64,000 bases of DNA from Symbiodinium natans (GCA_905221605.1 CAJNDS010001258.1:743357-807356); one strand, 5' to 3'; positions 43,941-57,050 are shown, counted from the stretch's first letter. Translations and numbers: made by a program. The notes: a model not told the origin generated them from the letters alone.

Positions 43941-44145
43941 TCCCGTGGTTTTCCGCAGTCGCGTTTTCCCGTCACAGTGATATTGGGGTCAATATGATGT
44001 AGGGGGAAGGGATTATCTTTTACACACCTTTTTGTTGTAGTCCCCCAGACTCAACAGCAGCTCCAAGAAGCAAGACTGTGGGTGAACCTGAAACCCAGAC
44101 CCCCCAACCTCCTATCCCCAAGAAAGGCCCCCAAAAAGCCTAAAA

Positions 44146-44188
44146 GCCTTAAACCCTAAACCCTAAACCCTAAACCCTAAACCCTAAA
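44146..44188 (-). repeat. Interstitial telomeric array (CCCTAAA)n
   Basis: Six units. Confidence 0.92.
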
Positions 44189-44529
44189 CAAGTGGGCCCT
44201 AGAATCATGCTCCAAGTTCCTTAGGATCATTGCTTGAGCTTTGACACGGCAGCCCCTGGGACTGGAAAGCTCCGGGTGTCTCGATTCTTCCCAACACTTG
44301 TTTGGGGTTTAGGAGGGTTCAGGATGTAGGGTTTAGGGTTTAGGGATGTTTAGGGTTTAGGGTTTTGGGTTTAGGGTTTAGGGCTTCGGTGATTCGCCCT
44401 ATTCCTGTCGGTTCTTTGCGTGAGGTTGTTGAAGTCATGTGTGGGTTTTTGGAAGGGCTCCGCAAGGGGCATCTACTGTACCGGCTGATCCTTTCATCTT
44501 CACTGTAGTGCACGGGTGCATGAATCAAG

Positions 44530-44596
44530 CTTTGTGACACTTTACTGTAAGGCAGCTAAAAGTATAATTTATAGCTACCCTCCTGAGTGCAGCCAA
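44530..44596 (+). repeat. Dispersed ~112-bp repeat, copy 3, internally deleted
   Basis: Joins ACTTTACTGTAA directly to GGCAGCTAAAAGTATAATTT, lacking the middle 45 or so bases of copies 1 and 2. The junction has a TAA present at both edges in the full copies, consistent with a microhomology deletion. Confidence 0.75.
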
Positions 44597-44886
44597 GCAA
44601 GCTTCACTTGGCAGACAAGTGTTGTCTAGGGCGACGTTGACGCAAGGAACCAGCCAAGCGGAACGTAGAATCTGCATGTTGAGTTTGAGACGTTGATGTC
44701 ACTGGCCGCTGCGGTTTCTCAGGCTTTCTCTTGCAGCCAATAATCAACCCAGCTGACCCAGCTTGCACTTCAAAACACAAGCCTGGCCATTTTCTAGGAC
44801 CCAGAGTAGGCCCTTATTGCCTTTTTGTTAGGGTTCAGCTTCCCATATAAGCCGAAAAAGGTCGCGCTTGTTATTCCTAGGTTACT

Positions 44887-45032
44887 CTGGGATCCCTAAA
44901 CCCAAACCCTAAACCCTAAACCCTAAACCCTAAACCCTAAACCCTAAACCCTAAACCCTAAACCCTAAACCCTAAACCCTAACCCCTAAACCCTAAACCC
45001 TAAACCCTAAACCCTAAACCCTAAACCCCAAC
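44887..45032 (-). repeat. Interstitial telomeric array (CCCTAAA)n
   Basis: About 20 units; 60 bp later an array of the opposite orientation begins. Confidence 0.95.
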
Positions 45033-45093
45033 CCCTTTTGATTCCGAGGGCTTTCGGCCCAACTCAAAGCCTTGGTTCAAGCAGCAGCAGTGA

Positions 45094-45188
45094 AGATTCG
45101 GGTTTAGGGTTTAGGGTTTAGGGTTTAGGGTTTAGGGTTTAGGGTTTAGGGTTTAGGGTTTAGGGTTTAGGGTTTAGCGTTTAGGGTT
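45094..45188 (+). repeat. Interstitial telomeric array (TTTAGGG)n
   Basis: About 13 units, nearly perfect. With 44887-45032 it forms a C-strand then G-strand (tail-to-tail) pair. Confidence 0.95.
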
Positions 45189-45214
45189 CGCCAGAACCGG
45201 CTGTCAGCGGTTCC

Positions 45215-45412
45215 TCGGGTTCTTGGAGTTCTTAGGGTTTTTGTCGGGCTCCTAGAGTTCCTAGGGTTCCTAGATTTTCTGGGTTTCCTGGTGTTCCTGG
45301 GGTTCTTAGGGTTCTTAGGGTTCTTAGGGTTCTTAGGTTCTTAGGGTTCTTAGGGTTCTTGGGCTTCTTGGGGTTCTTAATTAGGGTTCTTAGGGTTTCG
45401 GGTTCTCAGGGT
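45215..45412 (+). repeat. 9-bp TTAGGGTTC array
   Basis: Degenerate at first (GGGTTCCTAGA), then regular GGGTTCTTA repeated about eight times near 45298-45360. Same 9-bp period as the TTAGGGTTA/G array at 17046-17276, with C at the last position. Confidence 0.85.
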
Positions 45413-48400
45413 TCCGAGTGTTTAGGGTTGATGGCTGAGGGCTTGCGTCCCGCTTTTGCTGTCAGGAACAGGACGAGTGCTCGGCCACCGGGAAAGCGCC
45501 AAGACCTTCAGGGAATGGAGTTGAAAGAAGAAGGTCCATGCCACTCTCCTGCACAAAGCTGCCAGCTGCTTTGCATGAGGCCTAGACAAAACTGCAACTT
45601 CCGTGCCAGCATGCCGCAGAGGCAAAATGGCTGGGACATAATACAGATGACAACCACACCACACCAGTTGTGGAATCGTGCTCGCGCAATGCAGTATAGA
45701 GAGGCAGTAGATACAGACGCCGAACCGACTACCCCGGAGCCAAGGTGAAATGCCTGGATGTGAGGGCGTTCCTCCACGTGCTTCAGCCGGAAGTTGTTTC
45801 AAATTTCTGGTTTTAGAACAAAAGCTGTTGAGAGATTCAGGTTTGTTCTGTGGCAACAATCATGATGATAGTACTCTTCTCGGTCATCATCATTGCCGTT
45901 GAGACCTCATTCTCGTAGTAGCTATCGTTAGTGCAACAATAAGAGCAAGCAACCAAAAACTCTTCATGTCTTGGAAAGTCCTAGGTTCTGAGCCCACAAA
46001 AACTTATGCAATCTCCACTGCTGGGGGCCCTCCCTCTCCCATGAGTGCCCTCAGTCCACAAAACTTCACTTTGCTGGAGCTCAAGAAAGAGAGACGAACC
46101 CCTTAGGTGTGATAAGGAAGTCAGTACGGTTATCTGCTGTGGGCATTTTACCTTTGGATGTAGGCATACTTCCATCTTCTCATATAGCATGGCTTGGTGA
46201 GGTCCTCTGGGGCCGGTTGTAGGTCTAGTTGTTGTTATTGGATACTGAGGGCTTGAGTGTTTTCGACCTTCTGCACGGTGACCTCGCAGTGTAGCATAGT
46301 TGTTTCGTTTTCGGACCGACATGAACCGTTTGAATGCCTGCAGTGTGGTGCGATGCTGCTAGGCAGGTGGCACCCCCCCCCCCCCCCATCAAGAACCAAA
46401 AACCCTAAATACTAAACCCTAAGCCCCGAGACCCTAAACCCCTGATCCCCAAATAAAACTAAACCCCTCCACCCTAAACCCCTAAACCCTTCTCCGAAAA
46501 GGTCTGAGCAGAATCGCTGATTTGCATTCCGAGCGTCACGTCGGCTTCCCAGGCCGTTCCTTGGTTTCTTAAGGGAATCAGGGTTTCAGGGTGGAGGGCT
46601 TTGGGGTTTGGGGGTTTAGGGGTTTGGGGCAGTTGAGAGTTTAGGGGTCTTGGGCTCTGAGTTTAGGGGTTTGGGGTCAGGTGTTTCGGGCTTAGGGGTT
46701 AGGATGTCTTGCAAGTTATTCTCCATGAAGTTTTTCCAAAGGAAAGACAGCCCAAACTAGGCGCCTGGACCTCGTGCCAAGCCTTCGGGCACAGAGCATC
46801 GACAACGGGCCTCATGCGAATTTTCGGGTTTAGGGTTTAGGGTTTAGGGCTGCTTTATCTTGAGGTGTTCAGGAGCGCGTAGAGGGGGAACATGTCCTGG
46901 TGTTGAGCCGAGCAAATCTCAAGCAGCCAAGGCTGCTCGGCCACATCCCTGGCGGTGTCCGCCGTTCCACCACCATCCGCCGGATGCACTGCTTTGGCGC
47001 TGATGGTGGTCCTTCTGACGTCCGCACCTCGACAGAGTTAACTGTCAACTTCTTGGACTTGGTCGCCCAGTGGTACCCTAAACCCTAAACCCTAAACCCT
47101 AAACCCTAAACCCTAAGTAGCCCCAAAAAGGGTGCCCATTGAGCCGGTGCTTGGTGGCGCCTTGTCCCAGCAAGTCTTTGCTTGGGCAGAAGCCCCAAAG
47201 CCCATTTGCAGGGCGTCGTCTTCAAAGATGTTCAAAAAATCAAGATAGTTATTATTGAGCTACCAAGTAGAGTCAGGGCCGTCTTTGTTCTTGCAATGCG
47301 GTAGGCAAGTGGGTGGTGAACCCCACACCCCCATCCTTGCTGCGCAGTCCCCACCCACGACGGCGCAGCCAAAAAGAAGCCCTGTTTAGGGGTTAGGGTT
47401 TACGGGTTAAGGGGTTTAGGGGTTTATGGGTTTTGGGGTTTTGGGGTTTTATGGTTTTGGGGTCGAGGGGTTGAGGGGTTTAGGGGTTTAGGGTTTTAGG
47501 GGTTCAGGGGTTTAGGGGTTAGGGTTTAGGGTTAAGGGTTAGGGTTTAGGGGCACGAACGAGCAAGAACAAATCAAGCACGCCCAGCGAGGGGGAACCTG
47601 GATTGTATATAATTCAGCCCCACCCCAAGAGCAGAAGTTAACAGAAGCCCGAGCCATTCTGCATTTTCAGCCGTGCAAGCTTGCAATGACATCCTTGCAA
47701 AGACCATATGCTCCTTGCCGAACCCATACGAGCGCTATGCTTGCAAATTTTGGTTTGAAAGTGAATGCTGGTTCAGGTGACTGCTGCAGATGCCACATAG
47801 AGGCTAAGTTGATGCTCGTGGATGCAAACTAAATTCTGTTTGCGGCTCTAATGCCCTATTTACTACAGGTAACTTCCAGATTAATGCGAATTCCATGCTA
47901 GTGAGCGCACAGCAAAACACATTGTCCAGCCACAACAGACCTACCGCAATTAGGGCCGCACAGCAAAAGAAACACTGCGGCTGCAAAAAGAAACGCACAA
48001 CAACAGCAAAAGCCTGCATTGCAGACGCGCGCGACCGCGCAGCATGTCTTTTGTTTGGCGTTCCTGTGTTTTTTTTCACGCATGTCGAAGCGCACTCTGT
48101 AGCAGATCAACGAGAGAATCAACAACAAAACGACCGCACACGCAAACATAACATGTCAGCCCATGGCTGAGATGCCGGGAGACCACTCATCACCCGAAGT
48201 TTGCTTTCAGACACCATTGACTCCGAGTTCCAGACACGGATCCGAACCCACACTTGAGCTGACGAAGAACTCTAGTGTCCAAGTCAGGGGGTCAACGAAG
48301 AGAGCTCTAGGTTTCAGGGTTTAAGGGTTAGGGTTTAGGGTTTAGGGTTCAATCAACCACCTGGCCCCCAAAGAGTCTCCACAACCTTGACCCCGCGGCA

Positions 48401-48960
48401 AGCAAGGTGAGGATCCTACTACGAACGATGGATGGAGATCGCCCAGGGCGATTGAGAAGTTTGATTTGCAGAGCCGTGGCTGGCAAAAGGTTTTAGGGTC
48501 TAGGGTTTGGGGTTTTGGCCGAGTGGCATTCCACGTAGTAAGGGGGCTTGATACGGATACATGTCAGAGGCACTCGTCCCAGAAGCCATGTTCGGTCTCA
48601 AAATGTGGGGGTTTTCCGAAGGAGGGGTACCTTTTTTGGATTTTGGGGTCCCTTTAAGGGGATTCTATTCCATTGGGGTAGAACAGGGGTGCCCCTAGTT
48701 TGGGAAAAGCCCCGTGTGAGCTCATCCGTGGTGAACGTAGCTGGACAAGCCGAGAAGAGAAACTGAGGACATTCAGTGGCTGCTGGCCTTTGCAGGCGGG
48801 CGCTTCTCTCGGTAGGCCATTGGGGATTTGTTTTTTAATTTCCCTTATTGGGTTTAAGAGGATCAGATTCAGGAAACTGATTCAGGAATATTTTTCAAAG
48901 GGTTTAAAGGGCCATCCTAGTTTTTGGCTTTAAAGTCTAAGAAGCAGCTGCTTGAGTACT
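45413..48960. other. No supported gene; ITS and unique sequence
   Basis: Contains a C run (46373-46387), TTTAGGG/TTTTGGGG variants at 47375-47555, and unique stretches at 45430-46360 and 47560-48300. Frames at 45359-45860 and 47800-48170 are open on both strands and not distinguishable from chance. Confidence 0.5.
47059..47137 (+). repeat. Dispersed repeat copy 2 with telomeric centre
   Basis: TTGGTCGCCCAGTGGTACCC, then five to six CCCTAAA units, then GTAGCCCCAAAAAGGGTGCCC. Compared with 40123-40208 the interior has been replaced by ITS. Confidence 0.6.
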
Positions 48961-51900
48961 GGTGGTATGAAACTCGCTGCTTAAGACTCCCGCGGACGAC
49001 AGGCAACTGTAACTTGCAGAGTCTTGAAGAACCCTGAACCCTAAACCCTAAACCCTAAACCCTAAACCCTAAACACTCTAAGCAATCCCAAGCTCCGCGG
49101 TGCCCCACCACAGAAAAACTTAGACTTTGCGGAGCTCCACCTGGCTCAGGTACCTTGCCTGGGCTTCTTGCGGCAATGCGCCGAGAGCAAGGTGGCGTCA
49201 GAGTCATGGCAGCGAGTTGGCTGTACCTGGGACCCTATTTGCCTACATGTTTATGGGTTCTACCTATATACTACTTAAGGGGTACTTCCTACAAAACTGT
49301 AGGTATATAGAGTCCCAGGTATATTGAGAAGTTTGTTGCGACTTCGTGTAAAACCCTAGCAGCGCAGGACTTCAGAATCTCAACTAAGGTCTTTGACCCA
49401 GGAGAGAGAGGCGTGATGAGGCTCACGTCGGCTCGCACGCAAGTTGCCCCACATCGGTGATGCTTCCGACTTCGGAGGATGTACCATGCTCGAGCTCAGA
49501 AGCGCAATCCAGAGACACGCAAAACTGGCAAGCACTTTCCCCAAAGATGCTGAAGATGGCTGACTATGGCTGTGCGATTGCTGTTCATGTCCTGAAACAG
49601 CGCTCGGCTGGCATCGTATGGCCGAAAGCTGGGTAAGCCAGGTGAGCAAGCCCTGCTACTGATGGGTTATGTGAAGGGCCTTGTTGTTTTAAACGTGCTT
49701 CTTCGGACCTCTCAGGTGTGCACCGACAAGAGCCAAAGGGGTGAGGCCCTGCCCGCTGACAGGGGCGACTGGCAAGCGGACGAAGCAGTGCTTGACTGCA
49801 GAAGTCTGCGCGCAGTCAGCCGGGCTTTCTCCATTTTGTCTGATTTCTCCCTTGCACGACATGTTTCCCAACGCAGCCAGCGAGCCAGCCAGCGTAGCCA
49901 GAAGGGACAGAGCAATTCCCCTGCTGTCTGGGCCCTGAGAGCTCAGGCAGGCACTCATGCCTGCACCCTGCGTAGCCTGCATAGCTACGTGGTGGCCGCG
50001 GCCTCTTGACCTGGCTGCTTTCCTTGGGGAACCCTAAACCCTAAACCCTAAACCCTAAACTCTAAAGCCATGTTCCATGTCTGCATGACCCTACGGCCCA
50101 ACGATCCTGGCTCGATGTCGAGGGCCTCAACTTGCTTTCAGGCCATTGCTGTGGGCTGCGATGCCTGCGATGCCTGCGATGCCTGCGATGTCTCCTTGAA
50201 CGCATGTGGCACATAGTCATACCAGGATGGGCTATTCTACCCTATCCTTAAAAGGCCCTTTTATAGGGTTCACTATGGGGATGTTTAGGCCTCATAGCCC
50301 ATCCTGGTATACACGCTGTATGAAGATGCCCTGGCGTCTCCTGGTGCTTTGGAGCCCCTACCTTGCGACTTTCCTGAATTCCAAGGCAGTAGTTCCTGTT
50401 GTAAGGAAGACGGATCCTGCATGCCCGCACATAGGCTGTGAGGATCGGAGATGCCAGAGACTTCCGCGGATTGCTTGGGCATCAACAGGGACCTCAGTGC
50501 ATGGGACGACATCTTTGAAGGAGGTCGTCTCATTCCTGGGCAACATGTCAGGAGCGTTGCCGGACTTTCTTATCTAGGACTCCAGCCGTCCTCTGCCCAG
50601 TTGGTGGCTGATATTGTCATGATTCCGCAGCTGAGCAGCTGAGCGCCATGGGTGTGCATACTCGACTGGCTCCCAGCGCCTAGCAAACCAAGCCCGTGAG
50701 CCCGGAGCTTGCGATCTGGGTTTTGGGTTTAGGGTTTAGGGTTTAGGGGTTTAGGGGAGATCTTCAGAGAACGCAGCCATACTGGCGTTGGGCCACGGGC
50801 CCCCAGTCCCGGTGTCCATGAAGTCTCCGCCTCTCACGCAACCCAAGCCATGATGTGGGTTTTGTCCGGGTCATGGTCCCAATGGTCTCCTGAGTCCTTA
50901 TAGGGGAGGGAATGCAGGGGGAGCTGGCGCTTCTTGCTCCCATGTGCGAGTTCGTTCACCAGACTCTTGGCGCACCGTGCTGGCGCGCCTGTGCAGCGCA
51001 GCACTTCACTTCGGAACAAGGGGGTTTCATGGGGTTTAGGGTATGAAAGGGCCGGAAAGACAGGAAAGAGCCAGAATGCAGTTGTGATCTCAGGATTCTA
51101 TGAGCCCTGCAAACCAAAAAGTGCACCCTTTGTATTCCTAGGTTGCTCTTGGGTCTAGATTGAGTTCCCGGCTCTTGGTCAGCCTGCTACATACGATTCG
51201 AGGACCACGATGAGAAGCCGCCCATCCCCATCCGCAACGCCAACGCGCAATCTCACCTATTTTGCCCACAAAAGGACACCTCTAACTTACTACCCTTAAG
51301 TATCTGCCCACGCTGCACTGCTCAAAGACCACTTTGCTAGGCTTCAGGGTAGGCTTCAGGTAGGCAACAGGTTCTTCATACTGATGGTTCTGACTGCTTA
51401 TGCAAGCTAACTCGCGGTTCTCATTAGTCGGTTCACCGCCAAAGGTGTTGGCAAGCCTTGCCACGCCGTGCAGGTTGCAAGCTGTCGAGTTCCTCCCAGC
51501 AAGAAGCAGCTCAGCATGTTCGCATTCGCAGTCTCTCGACTGGCCACGCCACCCATCACTATCACTCTTCTATAGACTACACCCTGACACGCCATTGGGA
51601 GAATGGTACTTGGCAGTGCCCCTTGGCAGCGCCGCCTGCCAAGCCCGTCAAGCCCATCAAGCCTGGAGCAGATGCTTGCTGTCCCTTGTGCCGGGTGCCC
51701 AGCTGAGCTGTGCTCATATAGATTGGCAGAGCCTTCCACATGTCAGTCTGCACCAGAAGCTTCGTCCAAAAAGAGGGAATATGGGCATAACTCCGCATCC
51801 TACCCTAAACCCTATAAACCTCAAGAAGCTTACGGATCCTTAGTGGGGCACTGACGCACATCACCTTCCTTTTGAAGTCTCTGAGCTCTGGCTCTGCCAC

Positions 51901-52500
51901 GTCTGGCGGAGTGGGGCACTCTGTTTAGAACCACGGACAAGAATCTAGTACCAAGGCGTAGGAGCAGCACAAGCAGAATGCTTGAAACCCAGGTTTTCCT
52001 TTTGCCTGCAGAGGCCTTCAAACCTCTCAAGTTGAGCCTTCCAAGCTTATTGGGTTTAGGGTTTACAGGGTTGAAACAAGGTTTGGGGTTGAAAAAACAA
52101 TTCAATCCGTGGGGCTGCGCGCTCCATGGGCACGCTGAGGGCGAGTAGTGCGGCCAGAGCCGATGTGCGCGATCTCGGTGTCAGTCGGCATGTGCCGTCA
52201 CCTGCATCGTCGATTACGATAGCCGCTTAGCCACGCAGCTGCCCCTAACGTGGCTTTGGATGCAGGATAGAGACAAGACGAGGTCAGGGAACGCAAAGCA
52301 TTCAAGGCAAAGCATTGCCAGCATCCGGAAATCTGCATTCGGCAGAAGGGCGCACTTGATCAGTTTTTCGAAGGTGCCCCCCCCCCCCCCCCCCGCCTGA
52401 GGTGCTGATTATTCCCTTTATTCCCAGGCGTGCTCGTCGGCAGGAACCTTGAACCGGCTAGGCCCCTAAGTGCACCCTTGTTTACTTTTTTGCACATTGA
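48961..52500. other. Exon-like fragments, no assembled gene
   Basis: Protein-like short frames include 49440-49560 (+; LPHIGDASDFGGCTMLELRS) and 50466-50642 (+; LSAWDDIFEGGRLIPGQHVR). They lie between ITS blocks at 49031-49075 and 50030-50065 and may be exons of a gene with repeat-filled introns. No family recognised. Confidence 0.25.
52377..52394. repeat. C18 run
   Basis: Eighteen consecutive C. Similar long C or G runs occur at 578-594, 21649-21667, 46373-46387 and 56423-56441. Confidence 0.95.
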
Positions 52501-53482
52501 TTTGTCTGGGTTATCTTGAGAAGTATGTTGTTCGGCCTTTGCATGTGGAGCCCGGCTGAACTGGAAAGTGAGCAGGGTTCGGACACCCTCCCAGTAAAAG
52601 ACACCGGCGACCCCTCAACACAGTGCACGCCCATGTACTAGTGTGCAGTGCCATAGTAACCGTCGGTCGTTGAAGGGATTCGGACCCCCCCCCCCGGCCC
52701 CCTAGCATAAGACGGAGTTCGCAGCCACCGGCGTCGGTCGTTGGGGCGGGGTCGCAGGGACCCCAGCACATGATACTTTCTCTCCTGCCTGTCCTCTCTT
52801 TTGGGTGTGCAGCGCCAGACAAGAAGAAGAGCTCAACATCGGTCAAACACAGTCATCCTGCAAAACCGAAAAAAGGCCGGCCTTTGTGGAGCAAGCTTCC
52901 CTGTGAAGTAGCTGAAGAAGTAAAGCGTCCGCGGGGCGTTTTCAAGGACCCCGCTACTCAGCAGAAAGGGCAGGGTGAGGATATGTGAGGATCGTGGCTT
53001 AGGCACTTTGCAACCCCGGCCGGCCTCGGACTCTGTGGGTTTCTCCACTGTCAGAGCTTCTGCAGCTGTGCCTCTGGCACGTGCAGGCTGTCGGCTGGGC
53101 CTTCACCAGAGGTTGCAAGGCGGACCGCGGAGTTCTGTTCTGGGGCTACCGGAGAGGGCTGAAAGCAAGGAAGACGGGAAAGCGAAGCAAGCATGTTGGA
53201 TGGCCATGCATTTCGTTCCGCGGGGGCCGCTGGTCTGGATGCCAGAGCTTCACTTGGCTCACTTGCGGAATACGGTATCCTTCAGCCACCATCAGCTTAT
53301 GAACGATTGTAGGCAGGCTTTCCCCAAGCTCGCCTCTGCCTTGAGTTTCTTTTTTGGTTGTCCGCCAGTTGCAGCTCACATGTTGGGAACATGGTTGTCA
53401 TTGCCGTCCGGCGCAGCAGGTTGCAAGGAGGACGCACGCATGAGATCCAAGGTTGCTTCATGCTTCTCTTGGGGGGATCGGA

Positions 53483-53550
53483 GAGCTACCCTAAACCCTA
53501 AACCCTAAACCCTAAACCCTAAACCCCAAACCCTAAACCCTAAACCATCT
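53483..53550 (-). repeat. Interstitial telomeric array (CCCTAAA)n
   Basis: About nine units. Confidence 0.92.
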
Positions 53551-53578
53551 CTCCCTTGCCTCTTGACATCCACTCCTC

Positions 53579-53866
53579 ATGGCTCTTGAGGAAGTCATCG
53601 CCCCCAGCCGTACTTGGTGCAGTGCTCGGGGCCCGCCTCTGGTGAGTGCAGCCGCCAGGAAGCCGAAATGCTCGTACTTCAAAGACACACGTCGGTCCAA
53701 GCTCCGGGTGAGGTTTGCCAAAGGCGTTTTGCGAAAGTCCCCGTTGTCCCAAGGCTCCCTCTCCAAGCTCTGTCCGGTGACAGCAGACACAGACACAGCG
53801 GACACGAGCTTCCTCGTCCCATTCTTCCCATCATGCCCCCAGGGCGTGCACCGCAGTAAACCCTAA
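53579..53866 (+). CDS. Possible small ORF, unrecognised
   Basis: A frame of 95 codons with a true ATG (MALEEVIAPSRTW...), basic in the middle, ending within telomeric repeats (final codons read from CCCTAAA-like DNA). Weak candidate; another frame of similar length overlaps it, so it may be chance. Confidence 0.15.
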   Translation: MALEEVIAPSRTWCSARGPPLVSAAARKPKCSYFKDTRRSKLRVRFAKGVLRKSPLSQGSLSKLCPVTADTDTADTSFLVPFFPSCPQGVHRSKP

Positions 53867-56800
53867 ACCCTAAATCCTCCCTTCCTGCCTGGTCAAAGCT
53901 CGACTGCTTAGCCCAGCTTGAGCTTTTGCCTTGGGCTGCTGAGCTGGGACCTCCCTCTAAGAAGCTTTGGCAGAAGCCCCCAAGGCCCTCAGGAAGGCTG
54001 AGGGGCTCTTGCGATCTTGCCAGCTCCACCACGGGCCTTCTGTAGTTGCCGAAGTGCTCCAAGTGCTCCAAAAGGCTTTCTTAGTGCCCCTGCTGTGAGG
54101 TGAGGGTTCAAGAGAGTCGGTAGAATGCATGAAAGATTTCCGGATCCCACACTCCCCCTTCGTAGGGATTAGGGTTTAGGGATTAGGGATTAGGGATTAG
54201 GGCTTCTTCTTCCCGAGCTCGAGTGCAACGTGGAAGAAGCTGGGCTTCGAGGGCGAGGCTGAGGGCTTCTTTTGAGGCTTGCGAGGATCAGGCCCTCTTA
54301 AAGGAGGCTCGCCACGCTAGCTCCCTAGGCCCCAACTGCCTGAACGTGTCGACCAGGGCAGTGTAATCCTTCCCTGTGCCCATATCGAGTGGCAGCGCCC
54401 CCTTCATGCGATGTCAGAGAGTTAAAAAGCTTGCGCGTTCAAGTGCAACACGTTGGCATCTACCAGGGGCCCCATGAGCCGGGATCTGCAAATGTCTTGT
54501 TCACGGATACACCCTGTACTTTGGGATGCAATGGAGACTTGACATAAAGCCTTTCAGCGTTTTTCAGATCACAAAAGTCTGGTTGTGCCTGTGCTCCTAC
54601 ACAACCTATGCTGACCTTTCCCCCTCCAGCCCTTGGAACTGGTGTTGTTTTGGGGTCTCGCGGCCTAGTCCCAAAAGCCAACGCAAGCTGACCGCAGTGT
54701 TCACTCGGAAGGCATGCCTCAGAATGCCCCTCAGCACCTTCGACTTAATTTTGAGAAACCTTGCCACCTATTGCGACCTGCTCAGAAGCGGTGCCTCAAG
54801 CTCGAAGGGCACACGCGATACCAATACGAGCGCTGCGAAGCCCATGCCCCTCATTGCACTCCGCTGCGCAAGCTTTGAGAGCGGATTTGCGGAGCGCGTC
54901 GCTCTCCGAAGCGTCGGGATGCCCCTGCCTTTCGACGCCCAGAGTCCGCTGGGTGACGACTACGGTAGCGACTGCGGGTGTGCCGCTGCTGGAGGTCTGC
55001 AGGAGGACTTTGCCGGTGTCCCCTTGCCAGTGGCCTCAAGATCAACCGAATCCAGATGGTCGCAGCTTCTCGCAAGCCCGCTGCTTGGTTCATGATCCCT
55101 CTCCGACCGGGATTTGTTTCGCCTTGGCCTGGGCCAAGTGCGAGGCTTTCGGTGCAATGCACGTGTTTCTTCAAGACCGGCGGAGCTTCGTGCGAGAGGC
55201 CAGACCCTGCCACGCGTGCGTGACCCGGACCAAGCGGGTGAAACCAGCGGGAAGGCTGTGATGGCTGTGGAAACCGACGCAACGACTGCACTTCAGCTCC
55301 GCCAGGTCCCACCTCCCCTGCTGGCCACGCTTCGGCTGTCACTGCAGACTCTGCAGACCCTGCAGACTGGGACGGCTTTGGCTGGCTTAAGTGCAGCCTA
55401 GCTCTTAGCTTGTCCGGCTCCAGCCATCCCCTCCCAGCCCGTCCAGCTCATCACCTTTCGCTTCGTGGGTGAGTGGTGCCGTCTCCGCACAAAAATGCGC
55501 CTAACTCCCCCCCAAAGCTTTGACACAGAGACGCCGCTCTAACTTCAGACAACGTAACGTCGCTGGCTTCATGGGACAGACCCTGATCCGCGGCTAAATT
55601 CGGATCCTGCCTTGGTCCGCTGGGACTGGGCGAACTCGAAGTCATGGATTCCACCCCACCGAGGGCATGAAATCTGCAGCTTGGCATTGGAAGCCGAAAA
55701 GCCATTTTGGGAGCGAAGGGGCATGGCAGTGCTGATCCCCGATTCCGCGCACCCAGCCGCTTGCACAGCTGCGCAGCTGCACAACCCACACAGGTGCCTG
55801 TAGCTGCCTGGTGACCGATACCTCATTGGTGACAAGCAAGTGAGTGGGCAAACCTTGGGCTTTTCAGCCTAAACCCTAAACCCCAAACCCCAAACCCTAA
55901 ACCCTTAAACCCAAAACCCTCACAGTCCTGAAGCTCATGCAGCCCTCAATTCAGGCCTCCCCAACCCAACGCCGCCACCATGCCTGCCAGAGGCGTCTTG
56001 CTGATGCACCAAGCTACTCCAAGGGCATGTCGGCCGCCTGCCCCCCACTTGAGCTTGTGAAAGGGGTGACTTCGGTGCCTTCCCCCTCAAGTTCTCGGAT
56101 CCCTCCTCCGAGGTCCAGGCTCGCAAGGGGGCTCAGAGAGCATCCCCTCCTAACTCGTCGCTTTGAGCTTCCTTTTGGAGACAAGGAGCTTCTCATGCGA
56201 GGCCCCCCTTGCCATGGGCCCCACCACTTTGGGGTTTAGGGGAGATAGGGTTTAGGGTTTAGGGTTTAGGGCCTAGGGTTTAGGGTTTAGGGTTTCGGGC
56301 TACTAAGCCAGGTTGGACAAACTCTGTTTTTTGTCCCCGCCTGCTTTAGGAAAGGAGTCCAGGCTGTGATGGGCGCGACTTAGCCCTCAGATCTTCCCGC
56401 TGATGGGACCATCGAAAGAGGTGGGGGGGGGGGGGGGGGGGCGTCGTCGAAAATTCACTAAACTTCTCAGAGACTTCCGTAATACTTGGAGGGGCTGCAA
56501 AAGGGGGGGGTTTGATATCGTGGGCTGCTTTGTTGCGGGTCTCTCCTCTTCAGAGAAGCCCGGATTAAAATCATTTCAATAGCTGCAGTTCACGGAGTAT
56601 TACGGAGGATTGCGGAGTATTGCGGAGTATGTGTAGGGCTTCGTCAGGTGTTGCACAGCTTCCGGACCAGCCTTGGCGGCCTTGGCGCCCTTCAACTGAT
56701 GGTCGGCTAATGGGTCTCCCGGCCATGCAAAGCACAACACGGGTCGAGTTAAGTCTGTTTGCCATAATTATGGGAGTTGTTCTAAGTTGTGGGCCCTTTT

Positions 56801-56909
56801 TTGGGAGGTATACTGTACTTGGGACCCCCAAAAGGAACGATTGTTTTGAACAACCCAACCTCCCCCCAAACCTAAACCCTCTCTTACCCATTAGCATTTA
56901 AGTGTTATT

Positions 56910-57050
56910 CAGATTTCGAACAACCGAGCACCAACCCTAGTCAGATTTCGAACAATCGGGCATCAACCCTACTAAGGTTTCGAACTGTCGGGCACCAACC
57001 CTACTCACATTTCGAACAATCGGTACTTTAGATTTCGAACAATCCCAAAC
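56910..57050 (+). repeat. 32-bp tandem repeat, three full and two partial units
   Basis: Units start at 56910, 56942 and 56974, each with the core TTTCGAACAATCGGGCA and the end CAACCCTACT; shorter partial units start at 57006 and 57031. The last unit runs into CCCTAAA repeats. Confidence 0.85.

Noticed and set aside
43446-44002. Four overlapping ORFs of 100-155 codons on both strands
   Set aside because: All are the 10-bp minisatellite read in different frames; a 30-base multiple has no stops.
54526-55342. Overlapping ORFs of 160-190 codons
   Set aside because: Several frames on both strands are open at once in GC-rich DNA; none shows a domain, and codon patterns gave no reason to choose one.
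56910-57050. CRISPR-like direct repeats
   Set aside because: The 32-bp units are strictly tandem with no spacers, and the genome is eukaryotic.
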